A stretch of 64,000 bases of DNA, from assembly GCF_000276665.1 (NCBI RefSeq), contig NW_004955465.1, positions 5,382,981-5,446,980 on the forward strand, given 5' to 3'. The position numbers and the translations under genes were made by a program. The notes under the pieces are model-generated. The model was not told the DNA's origin. It worked only from the letters and a program-made list of their open reading frames with translations, and ran no database searches. The number at the start of each line of letters is the position of its first letter. The stretch's first letter is position 1. Shown piece after piece: positions 10,770-23,734 of this stretch. Source of the stretch: Chinchilla lanigera (lineage: Eukaryota > Chordata > Mammalia > Rodentia > Chinchillidae).

Positions 10770-11136
10770 TGACTGCCTCAGAGTTTCAACAGAGCAGGGC
10801 CCCCAAAGGCCTGGCCTTGGAACTACCATAGAGTCCCACCTGCCACATTTGTTTGACCAAAGTCACAAGACTACGCCAAACCGCAGGGTGGGAAAAGCAG
10901 ATCTACTGGCATAGGAATACTAAATTGCAAGTGAGACAGATATGAGGAGGCAAAGAGAGTCGTGACCATTTTTGTAATCTGCCACAGCTGTCATCTACTT
11001 ACTGAACTTCCTGGGCTTTAGGCTCTATGCCTCCCCTTTGCTCAATGTACCCTTGTTTCTCCACTTGATGACCAGAGGTACTTGGGAATCCAGGAGTTCA
11101 AATGTAATTCAGTTTGATATTTGTTTACTTATTAAC
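10770..11136. other. Unique sequence, nothing recognised
   Basis: Moderately GC-rich at its start. I could not match it to a repeat or a gene. Confidence 0.35.
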
Positions 11137-11150
11137 TATAAGAATCTTTA

Positions 11151-11536
11151 TTTATTTTTTTTTATTTTAAGGATAAAAGGAGGGAAACATTAACAGACAT
11201 ACAACATTTTACAACATATCACAAGCACAATACAGACAATACAGAGTTCCAAACAAAGTGGTAGGGAATTAACAATGGTGGTTGTATTACATATTGATAT
11301 CTTCAAAGTGGCTTCTCATGAAAACAGATATAGACATGCAATACTGGTCAACCAAAGACTCATTGACAGTTTCTTTCAGCATAGAAACAGCAGATAGAAG
11401 AACAACCATGTTATCTATCCTGTATATACATACATACAAAATTTCTCCTTCTTTCCCTTCTCTTTTCCCACATCCCAGAAGCCCTTTACTCTTCGGTGGT
11501 TTCCTATCATTTCACAGTGTCTATCATACCTCCGAG
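11151..11536 (-). mobile_element. 5'-truncated L1 3' end
   Basis: A T-rich run at the left is the poly(A) tail of a minus-strand insertion. The flanks carry an exact 14-bp duplication, TATAAGAATCTTTA (11137-11150 and 11537-11550), typical of target-primed reverse transcription. The body looks like an L1 3' UTR, with a C-rich CTTCTTTCCCTTCTCTTTTC stretch. The frame at 11282-11551 is an artefact of this element. Confidence 0.75.
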
Positions 11537-11550
11537 TATAAGAATCTTTA

Positions 11551-12804
11551 AAAAGAACATTTACAATTTTAAAAGATAAAGCTTTTATTTTGCGATGCTG
11601 CTCCCCAGAAAAAAGGTATCTTCTAACAGTATTTCTTTCTGAAACAATTATTCCAACAGTAAGGATTAAAACATAGCTTTGCCTGCATTTGTTGATAGAG
11701 GAACGTGATTTCAGGGAGAACTACATGCTGGGGAAAAGAAGAGGAAAATCACTTCAAGTATGTTTTATCTAGTGAAGGGTGCTATGAGCAAGCGGTGCTT
11801 AATCTTCTCATAATTTTCTTAAGTAATTTTGAAAAGAATCACAAATTGTCTGGCTAGAAGACAAAGGGGACTAAGGGGCCCACACAGGTGGTAGTGGGTC
11901 ACCACATGAGTGAGTCTGAGATGGGTTCTCAAGGGCGCACCCTGCCAAGGCATTAAAGAAGACCAGAGCAGGTGTCAAGAAAGGAGTTGAATAAGTAGCT
12001 GAAGCTGAAGTATTGGGTAATTTCCAGGTCCAGCAGATTCAGTATGGTAGCAGGAGGAAGAGGTGTAGCCTACAGAATTTTGAGGGTTAGAACATAATCT
12101 ACTCAGATCCATTCATACCTCTATTACATCAAGGTATCTCATGGTAGTGGGGCTGGCCAGACTTACTCTCTGTAAGGATCATGTATGAAAGACCCATATG
12201 AACAAGGTAGGTTTCCCTCTTACATTTCGTCTAATATTCATCTATGTGTCAGTACATCAGGTATGTCACAGGCTTCTGACAATGGTACTAGTAGAGGTGC
12301 TTGGGGCGGTGAGGGAAATTTATTTCAAAAAATCACTGCCTGGAAGGAAAAATTCACTGTTCTTCTAGAGTGAAGTGAATTTGAAATAACCAGTGGCAGA
12401 GTGGCTGGTACCATGAAGTTGGTTTTGTACTGAGATCTGAATGTCGATCTCCTCTATTCTGAGAGTAAGTTGTACCTTCATCATTGACAAACAAAATGTA
12501 TCTAATAAGAGAGAGTCCATGATGTTGAACTCACACAGAATATCCATCCCAGCAACAACTAGTTGTCTTGATAATGGCTCTACTGCAGAAGAGAAACTTC
12601 CTGACAGCCATAAGATAAACCATCCTGTTTTGATGCCTATTCAGTATCTCCTCTGATGTCAATATCCTCTTCACATTAATGTGAGGTACAGTTATCTGCA
12701 CTTTGTGTATAGAACCTTTGTATTATCGATGGAACACCAAAGAGCCACTGCAGGCAACATAGCCCTAAAGCTTATTAAAACTTTGAAATTCCTTCCAGAG
12801 AACT
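11551..12804. other. Unique sequence, nothing recognised
   Basis: No repeat family or gene identified. Several short frames overlap on both strands without recognisable features. Confidence 0.35.
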
Positions 12805-13076
12805 TTGTCTTTGAAAAGATCGATAAAATCAACAAACTTCACGCAGGGTTAACAAAGAGAAAAGGAAAACACAAATTGCCAATATCAAGAATGAATCTAT
12901 TAGTGTAGACCTGCAGATATTAAAAGAAAAATGAATGAGAATACAAGGAATAACCCTACATTCAAAGATTTAATCACCTGGATGAAATAGAAGATTTCCT
13001 TGAAAAAACCCAAACTACCATAACTGGGGTCCAGTACAAAATAAAAAATTTGAATAATCCTTTAACTAAGAAAATT

Positions 13077-13157
13077 GGGCAAGGGATTTAGATCAGTGGC
13101 CCAGTGCCTGCCTGGCAAACATGAGGTCCTCAGTTTGAGTCTCAGTACCTCCCCAAA
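13077..13157 (+). repeat. ID SINE, diverged
   Basis: The tRNA-like body is visible (GGGATTTAGATCAGTGGC, GTGCCTGCCTGGCAA, CAGTTTGAGTCTCAGTACC). An AAAATTG copy on each side (13071-13077 and 13155-13161) may be the target duplication. It interrupts the L1. Confidence 0.8.
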
Positions 13158-14710
13158 ATTGAGTTTGTACTTTTTAGATTTTCCCAAAATACTCAGTCTT
13201 AGTTTGTTTTGTTGCCAAATATTTGAAAGGCTACTAAATGTTTAAAGAAAATTAATGCCAATTAAACCTAACATCTTTCAGAAAATTAGAAAAGAATACT
13301 TTCCAATTCATTTTATGGAGCTAGTATTACCACCAAAACCAAGCACATACATAACAAATAAGAAATCACACATCAAGGTCCCAAATGAATACAGACACAA
13401 AAAATCCTAACCAATGTAACTCCATCAGTATGGGGAAAGAAATCATACACCATAAACTGCTGTGGTTTATGCTAAGTTTACAAGGCAAGTTAAATAATTA
13501 AAATCCACTTTAGCCCATTATATTAATACAATAAACAACTAAATTTACATGACTTGTAATAAACTTCAATAACCATTCAAAGAAAAGGACAAAAAAGTTT
13601 TCAGAAAAATAGTAAGAAATTTTCTCAACATAACAAAGAATACTTTCAAAAACCTATAGATAGCATTTTATTGAATGGCAAATTGTTTCCTGATACGGTA
13701 AGGAAGAAGACAAATATGTTCCCCCTCAGCAGTCTTAATTAGTGTGTGCTAGGAAGACTTAGCAAGTTCAGTAAGGCAAGGAAACTAACAAAATGCATAT
13801 TGATCAGATGGGGAGAAGTGAAACAGTTCCTATTTGCAGATGATATGAGCATAAACAGAGAAAATTACAGATAATCTACAAAAGAAAAGCCTCTTAACAT
13901 TAATAACAATCCAGTAATTTGTCAAGATAAAGGAATAAAAATCAAATATACTTTTATATACTTGCATTGAACATGATCTTTTTAAAATCAAATAAAATTT
14001 ACAATTGCTCAAAGAAAATATTTATGTACTAATCTAATAAAACATATATAGGTTTTATCTGTTAAAATATACTGAAAATGAAAGAAAGAAAACAAAGTGG
14101 GTGGAAATAAATGAATAAGCATACCATGTTCATGGAATGGAAGGTTAGATATAGTAAAAAGGTCACTTCTTACTAAATTAACATATAATCCTACCAAACT
14201 CACAATAAGATACTTTGTAAACATAGGAGAATTTTCAAATGTGCACAGAAAGGCAAAAGAACCAAAAAAAAAAAAAGTGAAATAATTTTGGAAAAGGAAT
14301 CAAGTGGGAACAATTGGTTTACTAAATTTCAAGATTTCTTTTATAAGCTACAACATTTAACACTGTATGATAAGGGCAGATGATAAATGCCTAGATCCGT
14401 GAAACAGACTGGAGGTCCCAGATAAAGACCCACTATATCTGCCCAGTTGATATTTTATAAAGATACAAAGGGAATTCAATAGAAAGATTAGCCTTTTAAA
14501 CAAAATTTTCTGGAGCAACTGGACATACATTAGCAAATTATAAGAGAGAATGAGAGTGCTCAGCACATAGCTCAGTGGACGACTTGCCTTGGTACAAACT
14601 CACAACAGATTGGGTCATAAATTTAAATATAAAACTACAACACTCTTAGAAACAAACACAAGAAAATCATTTGAATGTAAGTTACAAGATTCATGACTAG
14701 ACCAAGTTCT

Positions 14711-14947
14711 TTTTTTTTTTTTTTTTGGTTTTTCTCCGGTACCGGGAACNNNNNNNNNNNNNNNNNNNNNNNNNNNNNNNNNNNNNNNNNNNNNNNNNNN
14801 NNNNNNNNNNNNNNNNNNNNNNNNNNNNNNNNNNNNNNNNNNNNNNNNNTTTTTTTTTTTTTTGGTTTTTCTCCGGTACCGGGAACTGAACTCACGACCT
14901 TGCGCTTGCCAGGCAGGCGCTTTGCCGCTGAGCTAAATCCCCAGTCC
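14711..14947 (-). repeat. Young ID SINE broken by an N gap
   Basis: The minus strand reads as a young ID: GGGATTTAGCTCAGCGGC, GCGCCTGCCTGGCAAGCGC, GTTCCCGGTACCGGAGAAA and an A-tail. Exact CTAGACCAAGTTCT copies flank it (14697-14710 and 14948-14961). Between them is a 100-N block, and the tail plus the last 23 bases of the body appear twice, once on each side of the N. The biological element is probably one ordinary ID. Confidence 0.9.
14750..14849. other. Assembly gap (100 N)
   Basis: Exactly 100 N. The 37 bases before it (14 T plus 14727-14749) are repeated directly after it (14850-14886), which points to unjoined overlapping contig ends. Confidence 0.98.
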
Positions 14948-15990
14948 CTAGACCAAGTTCTTAGATTTACATTCAAGGCCTAAAATATAAAAAAGAAAAA
15001 TTGATGATTTGGACTTCATCAAAATGAAAAGTTGTGTTCATTCTTATGAGGACATATATTATAGATAAGATAAAGATGTTTTCAAGCTTCACATCGGGGA
15101 AAAGCTAGTATCTAGAATATGATTTTTAAAGTCTCAAAAGTAAACAGAGAAATTCAAGGAATCCAACTGTAAATGGGCAAAGTCATAAAGAAAAATATTA
15201 CTGAAGAGAATACAAAGGTTCAGTATCATTACCCATTTGGAATATTCTAATTTAGATAAAAATTAGTTATCAAATTCATCAAAATTGTCAAAATAGCAAC
15301 AAAATGCTGGCAAGCATGTTGTGAAAATAGCTTACATCTACATTACAGTTGACAGTGAAATGACACAACCGTTCTAGAAAATGGCCCATCCTTATAAGCA
15401 TAAAAATGCAACACCCCTCACAACCTAGTTATTTTACTTTTCGGCATTTATTTCAGAGAAATGAAAACATCTCCATGCAAAAACATGAAACTCACTTCTT
15501 CATAATAGTTTTATACATAGAACCCTGGAAACAGCCCGGACTGTCTTCAAAGAAGCAATGTTTAAACTATAGAACACCTGGACCATATATTGCATACAAA
15601 GGAATTAAAAATGAACTACTTATTTATACAAAAATCTGGGTGAATCTCCATAAAACTATGCTAAGAAAAAAATCAATCCAAAAGGTTATATTCTATATAA
15701 TTATATTTATATAACATTTATTGAGATGAAAATATTATAAATGAAAATATATTATTACGCCTTCCTGGGATTAAGAGAGAATGCAGATGGTATAAAGTAC
15801 TAAAGAGATATTTATGGAAATGCCATTGGATCAACACAACCATACTAACAACCTGATGGTGACAGTGTGCTATAATTTTGTAATGGTTTTGTTACCATTA
15901 AGAGCAGTGGTGTAAATGGTATCCAAACCTCCTGTGTAAGGCATCTTATGTTGTCTGTGAACCTACAATTCTCTCCAAACAAAAAGTTAA

Positions 15991-17815
15991 ATTTAAAAAG
16001 TTGTATGTGGCAGAGATAAACTAGTATTTTATTCTTCAATATGTGTCTAAATCCAAGAGCAATTATTTTAGCATGTTGCTTAATAACTAAATAATGATGT
16101 TTATTAGTTCCAGACTGTACTACACCATATTGTGAAAGAGTCTGAAATGATTTTTAGGAAAAGAAAGAAAGAATAAAAAAGAACCAAACCTCAAAGTGAC
16201 ACTGCTTCATTATTGTCTTTTTGTTGATTTTATAGTACACTATTTAAAAATATCATACTGTAAAATTGATAGTTTACATTTAATTCATAATTCAAGGGTA
16301 TTTGAAGAAGGATACTGATGGGTTATATTTTATTCTAATGATTAAGAGTGGCAATAAGTGGCATTATAATCACTGTCTACCAGATTTGAAAGAATGCAAT
16401 AGCTGTCAATATCCGGAATTAAGTTTAATCATGGCAGAAGTGATGGTCTCTCCCAACACTGAAATATAACTGAAAGAGTAGAAAAACAACATTATATCTA
16501 CTGAATTATTCTCAGTAAGATCACTGGATTTCAGTAATGATATACATTATCTATGAAACGCTTTGGATTTTGCTCAATACAGAGTAACTCCATGCTTTTC
16601 AACATGTGAGTTTTGTTAGTACTGTTTTAAACAGTTGGTAGTAAACACTAAAAAAGGTAAAACATAACAGTGGGACTTTTAAATTAATATCTCATTAGCC
16701 TATGATTCTGAAAGCGATTTAGTGAACCCTAGTTATTTAACAAATATTTGTAAAATACACTTAAATGTTTCCCATTCTTTCCATAAAGTTACTTGTGAAG
16801 TAGCTGCAACTTCTCAAGAAGTCCAAACCAAGACATTTCAGGCCTGGCTATACAATAGGAGATTTGGATTAGTGATAATAAAATACCAGGAACTATGCAA
16901 CCCTGAAAGATTACTTAGGGCACCCTGTAAATCCCAGTCATATGGCCCAATAAATATTGTCTGAAATCTCACAGTAAACCCTTGGAACTATAAATTCAGA
17001 GTCTACAGATCACAGTTGTGATTAGAAAAACACCTTATAATTTGTATCTATTCCTTGTACTGGAGATAGTGTTAGTGTCTGACCACTGAAGTCATTACAT
17101 GGCTTGTAAAGAAGGATGGTTAATTTCAAAAAATAAAAAATAAGAAGAGGAAAAAAAACAGCAAAAGAGAAAGAAAAGGACAGGCAGACCATCAAGATCA
17201 AGAAAATTTATTGTCTGATCCATGTTTAGCACATAAATTTAAATGAGTAGATATAATCTCTGTGCTTCTGACTTACTCAATTACACTGAAGTTATCAATG
17301 GGGCCACTTTAAAATATTAAATTGTCTTTATAGATATGCTTAGTCAACCCTTTCAAACAGCTCTTTGAGTTTTGCTGAATAATTGGATATATACTATTTT
17401 CTCTTTTATTTTGTACAAAGTAACATGAAAACTCATGCCCAGTGTTTATACTGAATGAAGGGGCATTAATAATCATCAAATGTGTGCCAATTATATTTGT
17501 AATGTGATATTATTTTTATCAGTACATTCTGCCTTATAGCCTATGCTCCACTCATCAAAAAGTTTCAGAGAAGTCAAAATTAGCTTCTTTACTGAAAAAT
17601 TTTAGAGACCCTGTTCTACTGAAATATACTTAATTGATTATGCATCCGCACATTAAAGGCTTATCCTGTGTATTTCCTACACATTTTTAAAATAATTCCA
17701 AAATGAGAGAACATAGCACTTTGATTACAAAGTTCCAAAAAGCTGAATGTGATTGACATAGATTGCTAATTTCTTTTCTCTAGTTCAAAAGTTTGAAAAA
17801 AAAAAAAAAGTTTGG
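15991..17815. other. Unique AT-rich sequence, nothing recognised
   Basis: No repeat or gene identified. An A-rich purine patch at 17120-17190 has no clear parent element. Confidence 0.4.
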
Positions 17816-17817
17816 TT

Positions 17818-18008
17818 GTAGCTGAGCAAAAGACTGTAGACCTATCATTGTACCTGCTCAAGAGGCTGAGACAAGAGAATCCCAAGTACAAAGCCAGAGT
17901 GACCAACTTAGTGAGACCCCATCTCAAAATAAAAAAGGAACTAGAAGTGTAGCTCAGTAGTAACATGTACCAGGCCCCAAGTTCAATCCTATATACTGGA
18001 AAAAAAAG
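17818..18008 (+). repeat. B1-dID hybrid SINE
   Basis: The left part is 7SL/B1-like (CTCAAGAGGCTGAGACAAGA, AAGCCAGAGTGACCAACTTA, GAGACCCCATCTCAAAATAA). The right part is ID-like (GAAGTGTAGCTCAGTAGTAA, CCCCAAGTTCAATCCTATA) and ends in an A-tail. Such fused SINEs are typical of several non-murid rodent groups. Confidence 0.8.
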
Positions 18009-18411
18009 AAATATATATATTAATTTTCGTGATTTAGGGCGTTGAGTAAATATCTGTAAAGAGCATTTGAGAATTGCCCTGTCCTGGCAATTTAGCTAGC
18101 TCTGCAGAACCTAGTATAATCTTCAGAAAAATTTTAATGACCTACCTATGAAAATCTTTTTTTCTGTCTTTGTGCAGCAACTATTAAATACCTGCATCAA
18201 ACATTTTGTAGGGCAAATAACCCAGTATTTCAAATTTTAAGGTCATCTTTTGGTTCACATTTCTTGTGATGTAATGTCTCATTCACTGTCATAGTCACAG
18301 GGATGAATATTGAAATGCCTTGTTAGCTTTTCTGTCCAACCTGGCCTTTGATATTTTCCATTTCCTTCTGACACTTATCTTCTTATCCTGAGAAATGACT
18401 TTTTTCATGTC

Positions 18412-18566
18412 TATGCTACTGGTGAATCAAACCCAGGGGCACTCTACTATTGAACTACACCCCTATTTTATTATTTATTATTATTTTAATTTTGAGACAG
18501 ATTCTTCCTATGCTGTCTAGGTGAAAATCGTGATCCTCCTGCCTCAGCCTCTCTAAGTACTGGGAT
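18412..18566 (-). repeat. B1-dID hybrid SINE
   Basis: In reverse, the ID-like right part (CTGGTGAATCAAACCCAGGG, ATTGAACTACACCCC) comes first. A T-rich linker follows, then the B1-like part (TTTTGAGACAGATTCTTCC, GATCCTCCTGCCTCAGCCTC). Confidence 0.8.
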
Positions 18567-18579
18567 CAAAAAAACCTAC

Positions 18580-18770
18580 TATAACTTCCCACAGCATGGA
18601 AAGTTCAGGTTAAATTGTTCAGACTGCCATTCAAGGCCCCACGTGGCCTGAAACATTCCTTCCCTTCCCGCTTTCAAGGTTTTCAGTACCCCTAGCGAAA
18701 CAGACTGATTCTCTGGAGGACACATGTTTACCATTTGAATGTTTTTCTCACAGATTCCTTTGCACTTTTT
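18580..18770 (+). mobile_element. L2 LINE fragment
   Basis: The CCATTCAAGGCCCCACGTGG motif and the following T/C-rich text resemble the L2 3' half. It is short and diverged. The minus-strand frame here (18579-18773) is explained by it. Confidence 0.45.
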
Positions 18771-20227
18771 CATGTCCTACAGCTATATATAATTTCTCCC
18801 TTCTCCATTCTATCAACTCTGCATACTAATACAGCAAGGCTGTACCATCCTATTCATAGTGTGACTTACTGTATCTAAGATATAGCAGAGTACAGCACAT
18901 AAACAAATATTCTTGGATCGATTGATATGTTCTCCTTTAAAAAAGAAAATTTAAATGAAAAGAACTGGCAAATAGAATTAGGTTACCACTGTAATGTGTT
19001 CATTTTTCTTACATTTTGGGGGTGAGAAAGTTTTACAGCCATCTCCCCCTAAATCCATTGTCCTTTGTGGCGGTGGTGTACAGATTAGTTAATGATTTTC
19101 AGTTCTTTGGTGAGCACAATTCTGAAAAGAGGTTTTTTAAAAAAAAAATGGATTTTGCAATCTGGTTGTAACAAAACATAAATTTAGTCAGTAAAGTGGG
19201 GATGAAATAAGCATTATGAGAACAATGATCTTTAAAGGACTCTTTTTTATTTTCTATTTTAGATGCCATTTCAGAAATTGATGCATGGCTTTTCAGCCTG
19301 GGTAAAAAGAAGGCTTTTGAAAAAGAATTCCTTTGTCTGAACTGTGGTTTAAAAAAAATTACAAAAAGCCTTAAAATAAAGTCACTTAGGCAATTCCCTT
19401 GTCTTGGGAAGACTGCAAAAACGCCCACCTAGAAAGAAATTTTCAAAATCAGAAAAGTTGACTACAGGCCTGAACTTTGATGTTGTTGTTTCTTTTTGAT
19501 ACAAGAAGGTATTTAAGCATCCCTTTAAGGTGAAAGTTCTCTTTTCCTATTTAAATAATCTGCACTGAATTCTTTCCAATGAACATTTATTCTCTACTGG
19601 AAATGTCTTCTCTCCTCAGTGTTACCCCTAAGGAGGCCCTGTTTTAATAAAATCCAATCCTCAGTAACACAAGCTTTCATGACACTTGGATGACAAAGGA
19701 ACTCACCACAATGTGCTTTCACATAATCAGTTTCCTGGTTGCATTTAAAAGATCATTCAAGTCATGATTTCCCAGAAAGCTTTGCTATGTCAGGTCCACC
19801 TATGCATTAACTAATATGCAATCTCTATAAAATTACTTGGCTACAAATGTTTTATGCTGCCTTGCCCTTCCAGCAAATACAGTGAAAACTCTGAAGTCAA
19901 AATCTACTGTAATTAAGACAGGGAGGAAAGAGTACTAATAGTTACTGAGAAAAGATTGCCCTGCCTATCATGGTGATACCAACACGCTAGTTATCTTTAC
20001 ATCAGGAAATCAGCAAAATGACACATTGTTAAAAACCATAATCATTCTATCTACATTCCTTTTTACAAAAATTCAGAAAGTTCAGTTTTATATGGTTGCA
20101 CTATTGGAGTAAAGACTTTGAAGCAATTGTTGATTTGTCTTAAAATCCTTCATTTTATTGATGAACTTATGTAAGCAAGTAAACTAAATATAATGACGAC
20201 AATATCCTGGCCTTCCTTTCCCTTTTT
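18771..20227. other. Unique AT-rich sequence, nothing recognised
   Basis: No repeat or gene identified. The minus-strand frame 19099-19428 (109 codons) has no recognisable domain and lies in low-complexity AT-rich DNA. Confidence 0.4.
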
Positions 20228-20470
20228 ATTTTTTTAAATTTTATTAGTACATGTTTGCAGTCCATGAAGTTTACTTTCACCATACGGAGTAGGTGCATGT
20301 GCCTAACACAGTTTGATTCTTTTTAATCTCTTTCCCCTCCCCACCCACTTCTCTCCCTCCATCTCTAAATCCCTTTTCCCCATTTTTATTCTTATTGTTG
20401 TTATTTTAGTTGATGTTTTTGGCATATATTTATATTCATTGTGGGGAACATCGATTTCAATTGTCACATG
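20228..20470 (-). mobile_element. L1 3' end-like fragment
   Basis: A T-rich start, TTTTATTAGTACATGTTTGC, and a C-rich CCCTCCCCACCCACTTCTCT stretch suggest an L1 3' UTR in reverse. The same TTTTATTAGTACATGTTTRC motif recurs at 37073-37092, so at least two related copies lie in the window. No target duplication was found. Confidence 0.55.
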
Positions 20471-22820
20471 TAGATTTGGACACTAAATACTACTACATAT
20501 CTACAACATATGCTGGATCCTTTCATCTTCTAATGAGAAATTGTGACCCTGTATCTGTGTGTGGCATTGATTTCTGAATAATCAGCCACGTTAAGGTGTG
20601 ATCAGTTATATAGACAAGCTCACTGCACTTTCTTATAACCAAAACATCCCTGGAGGCCTTTTCAATTTCTCAATGTCATAGAGTCTAATTTTTATGGATC
20701 TTAAATCTAAAATTAGAAAACACAGAATATCATGATTACCTACAATATGAAATATTTACAAGTCAAACCATTTTCTCTATATCAAAAGCACTTTGTCTTA
20801 AAGCATATGATCAGCTACTTTCTGAATGGAGACTTGCTTTAAACAAAATGAACAGATACATTTTGAAAAATTTAAGATTTCCAGTTAAGCATTTTGAAGT
20901 CACACTTTACTGCATTTGAGGCATAATTTGAACAGATATTGTTTTCTTCTATTTATTTCCAGCTCATCTAAACTCTTAATAGCTTTGTATGTGATAACCT
21001 CAAACATTCTGTGTGTCATCTCGGCATCTATGAGCCTCACATAAGTTTCTATGTGCTTGTCACATTGGCTACTTCCAGTGGGAAGGCGTCCCCACTAGCT
21101 AGTTCCCATTAGGTAGACCAGTTGCACTCCACCTAGTCCTCTGTCTTACAGTGTACACTTCCTTTCCAGCCTGTGAAATTACTCAAACAAGTCAATAACA
21201 TCTTTCCATGGGAACCAGAGGTTACCTCATCCTGTTGCTCCTACTAAGCTTACCCCCCATGCCCATTCTAGGTCCTTCTACTTCTGAGCTCAACCTGGTT
21301 TGATTCTGCATGGTGTCCTCTCCTGGAGAGTGGGTGGGTGTAAGGTAGGTGTAGGTAGATGTTAAGAAGCTGCTGTTAATCTCATCTGTTCCACACCGTG
21401 TACCACTGGTTTGATCATCTTGCAATATTAGCAAGAAAGATGCTTCCTTCACCAATGGTTGAATAGGATGTGGTCAAAATAGTCCTTCAACTTATAAAAT
21501 GTAGTTATTAGCTGAACAGACTTAGTCTTCCATGTCAAGGGAAGAACTTTTATGCTTAATAGCTTACCATGCCTATAGATGAGGAAGGAAGTGAATCAGA
21601 AATGATGTGACTCAGAAACAATCTCTCTTCCTGCATGTCTATGTAACCAGATGATACAGTGCCCAGGAATAAATAACTAGAGCAAAGAAAGGCACGGGCA
21701 CACAGAGCTGTGACTTTGTCTTATCACCAGTGAAGCTACTCTAGGTGCTTTCTGCCCTAATCACAAATTATATCTGGGGCCTAGTGGATATTTGAAACAT
21801 TGAGAAAGACTGAACATTTCATGAAACTCTTTAGTTGTCTCCCTTACTATTTTAATTTAGTTTTTCTATAAGTCTAGAGACAAGGATTTAAAAGTAAACA
21901 TTATAAGTCCCCTTTAAGAGGTAGAGAAATGAGATGAACATTGGCAGATGATAATTACACAGTGTGCTGACAAGCAAGATGTCACTGTAGACATTCACAG
22001 CTTCATCTCACTGGGAGATTCTGAAAGACACTCATAGAATATGCACCTTGGGGCTATCTTCATCAAAGGACATGGGACATTTATCTAAAAATCAAAAGGT
22101 GGATTAGCCCAAGAATTAAATTTCTGATACTTCTGTCCTCCCCACACAAAGATCATCTTATTCCAAATAGCCCACATTGTCTCCATCACCTAGATCATGC
22201 TATATCTTTTAACTACCTTTATTTGCTTTGCATTTTTTAATCATCTCCATAAGTAGCACAATTTCTTTTCAACTGTCTGTGTCATGTGTGAGAAAGCAGG
22301 AACCAAAAGCCCAAGACTGTCTTGTTCCTTTGACCACAAAACAACCTATTGCATCCTGGGCACTCAGGAAGGCATGGATGCCCGGATAAATGAGTCCTAA
22401 TGAAGTCATGAAACATTTTGTAGGACAAAGAACTGTTTTCTACATAAAACGGTTTGACAGATGTCACATTTACCTAGCACAAAGAATCCTTACTGGGTAG
22501 AACTGTGAATGCTACCATGTGCTCATTTTTAGGAAGCATTCTTGGAAGCAACATTTACAAACAGAAGAGGATCTGCCAAGCATGGCTTGAAGCCTAGCCC
22601 AATGAAAACCCTGGTAGGAAGGAACAAGGTACCATATTAGGAGTTAAGGAATCTGGAGACAAGGGTTAGAATGGGAAAGAAAAGGAACAGTAGAGATAAT
22701 TGCTTTCAAAAATGTGAGGCTGCTCATTTGAAAGAGGGATTAAAGGCAGAATTAGGATCAACCAGCAGATGCCTTTGGTAAGTGATTTTTAGCTTCCGTT
22801 AGGAATTACGTCTCTTCTCA
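20471..22820. other. Unique sequence, nothing recognised
   Basis: I matched no repeat family or gene. The short minus-strand frames at 21222-21455 and 22282-22467 carry no recognisable features. Confidence 0.35.
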
Positions 22821-23295
22821 TGTGTTATGACCTGTGTTGAGATGTTCCCGGAAGGCTCATGTGGTCATAGATGGGGCTTTTTCAGAGGTGCCTGGATCTA
22901 GCATGTGTGATTCTGGGATTAAGGATGTGTGATTACTGAATTAGTTCACTGATTGGTTTGACATAGTTCTGCGAGTGGATAATGGGAAGGCCCAAACTGG
23001 ATGTGAGTACTACCCAATCTAAGGGTGTGTAACCTGGATATATTCTGAGGGACGGAAAGAGGTCTGCTGCTGCTACTTGCTGCTTGCTTCCTCGCTACTT
23101 CGTTGCTTTTTGTATTTCTGCCTTCTGCCTACCATGGACTGTTGCTCTCTGTGATGCCCTCTGCCATGCCACTCTGTCTTGGAGCCAGACAACTGTGAAT
23201 TGAAACCTCCGTAATTAGTGAGTTAAATAAAAATTTCTTCCTTTAACCCTAGGTATTGGGTATTTTGTCTCAGCAATGAGAAAGTGACTAAGGCA
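22821..23295 (+). mobile_element. Rodent MaLR-type LTR
   Basis: Starts near TGTTATGACCTGTGTTGAGA and ends near CAGCAATGAGAAAGTGACTA. A polyadenylation-type AATAAA (GAGTTAAATAAAAATTTC) lies shortly before the end, as in ERVL-MaLR LTRs. The duplication is unclear, with only CATG shared next to both ends, so the edges are uncertain by a few bases. Confidence 0.7.
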
Positions 23296-23399
23296 TGGTG
23301 AATGCTAAAATTTTCCCTTCGCTGGAATGGATAGAGCATGGCTAACACTCATTTTCCAACCTTTTTAGCTTATAAGAAAGCCTTTCCCTTTTGTTTTCT

Positions 23400-23515
23400 C
23401 ATCCCTGCTCTTTCCTATGCATGAAATGCTTATCCTATAGCATTTACATGGCTACACCATCTCCACCCTAGGTCTGTTCAATGCTACTCAGAATTCTTCT
23501 CTGACCAGAGATAGG
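23400..23515 (+). mobile_element. L2 LINE fragment
   Basis: CTCTTTCCTATGCATGAAAT, ATTTACATGGCTACACCATC and GAATTCTTCTCTGACCAGAG follow the order of the L2 3' region. It is short and diverged. Confidence 0.45.
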
Positions 23516-23541
23516 TTCTTTGGTTTTTAAATTACCATGGA

Positions 23542-23648
23542 GGGGCTGGGGATTTAGCTCAGCGGCAAAGCGCCTGCCTGGCAAGTGCAAGGTCGTGAGT
23601 TCGGTTCCTGGTACCGGAGAAAAACCAAAAACCAAAAAAAAAAATAAA
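23542..23648 (+). repeat. Young ID SINE
   Basis: Full body of the young type, lacking one A of the usual GGCAAAAGC, with a doubled ACCAAAA step in the tail. The exact 14-bp duplication TAAATTACCATGGA flanks it (23528-23541 and 23649-23662). The minus-strand frame at 23468-23659 is an artefact of it. Confidence 0.95.
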
Positions 23649-23734
23649 TAAATTACCATGGAAATTCTTACATGCTCATGTTTGGGATTGAGGATGGAGG
23701 AAAAGTTACAACTACTTGCTGGGAAAGAGGGCTA

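Larger units (their letters stand above)
12805..15990 (+). mobile_element. Degraded L1 LINE (ORF2 and 3' end)
   Basis: The L1 order can be followed for about 3 kb: TTTGAAAAGATCGATAAAAT, the GGATGAAATAGAAGATTTCC region, ACCAAAACCAAGCACATAC, CCATGTTCATGGAATGGAAG, TTGGACTTCATCAAAATGAA, AGAGAAATGAAAACATCTCC and a final GTGAACCTACAATTCTCTCC. Reading frames are wrecked by stops and indels, so no reverse transcriptase is made. Two ID SINEs have inserted into it (13077-13157 and 14711-14947). A further short ID-like piece may lie at about 14556-14600. Part of it (about 14605-15120) resembles the other L1 fragment at 25620-25921. Confidence 0.85.

Noticed and set aside
14635..14983. Frames of 96-113 codons crossing the second N gap
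   Set aside because: Same artefact: N block plus ID SINE sequence.
12805..15990. Working L1 reverse transcriptase
   Set aside because: The ORF2 region has many stops and indels and contains two SINE insertions.
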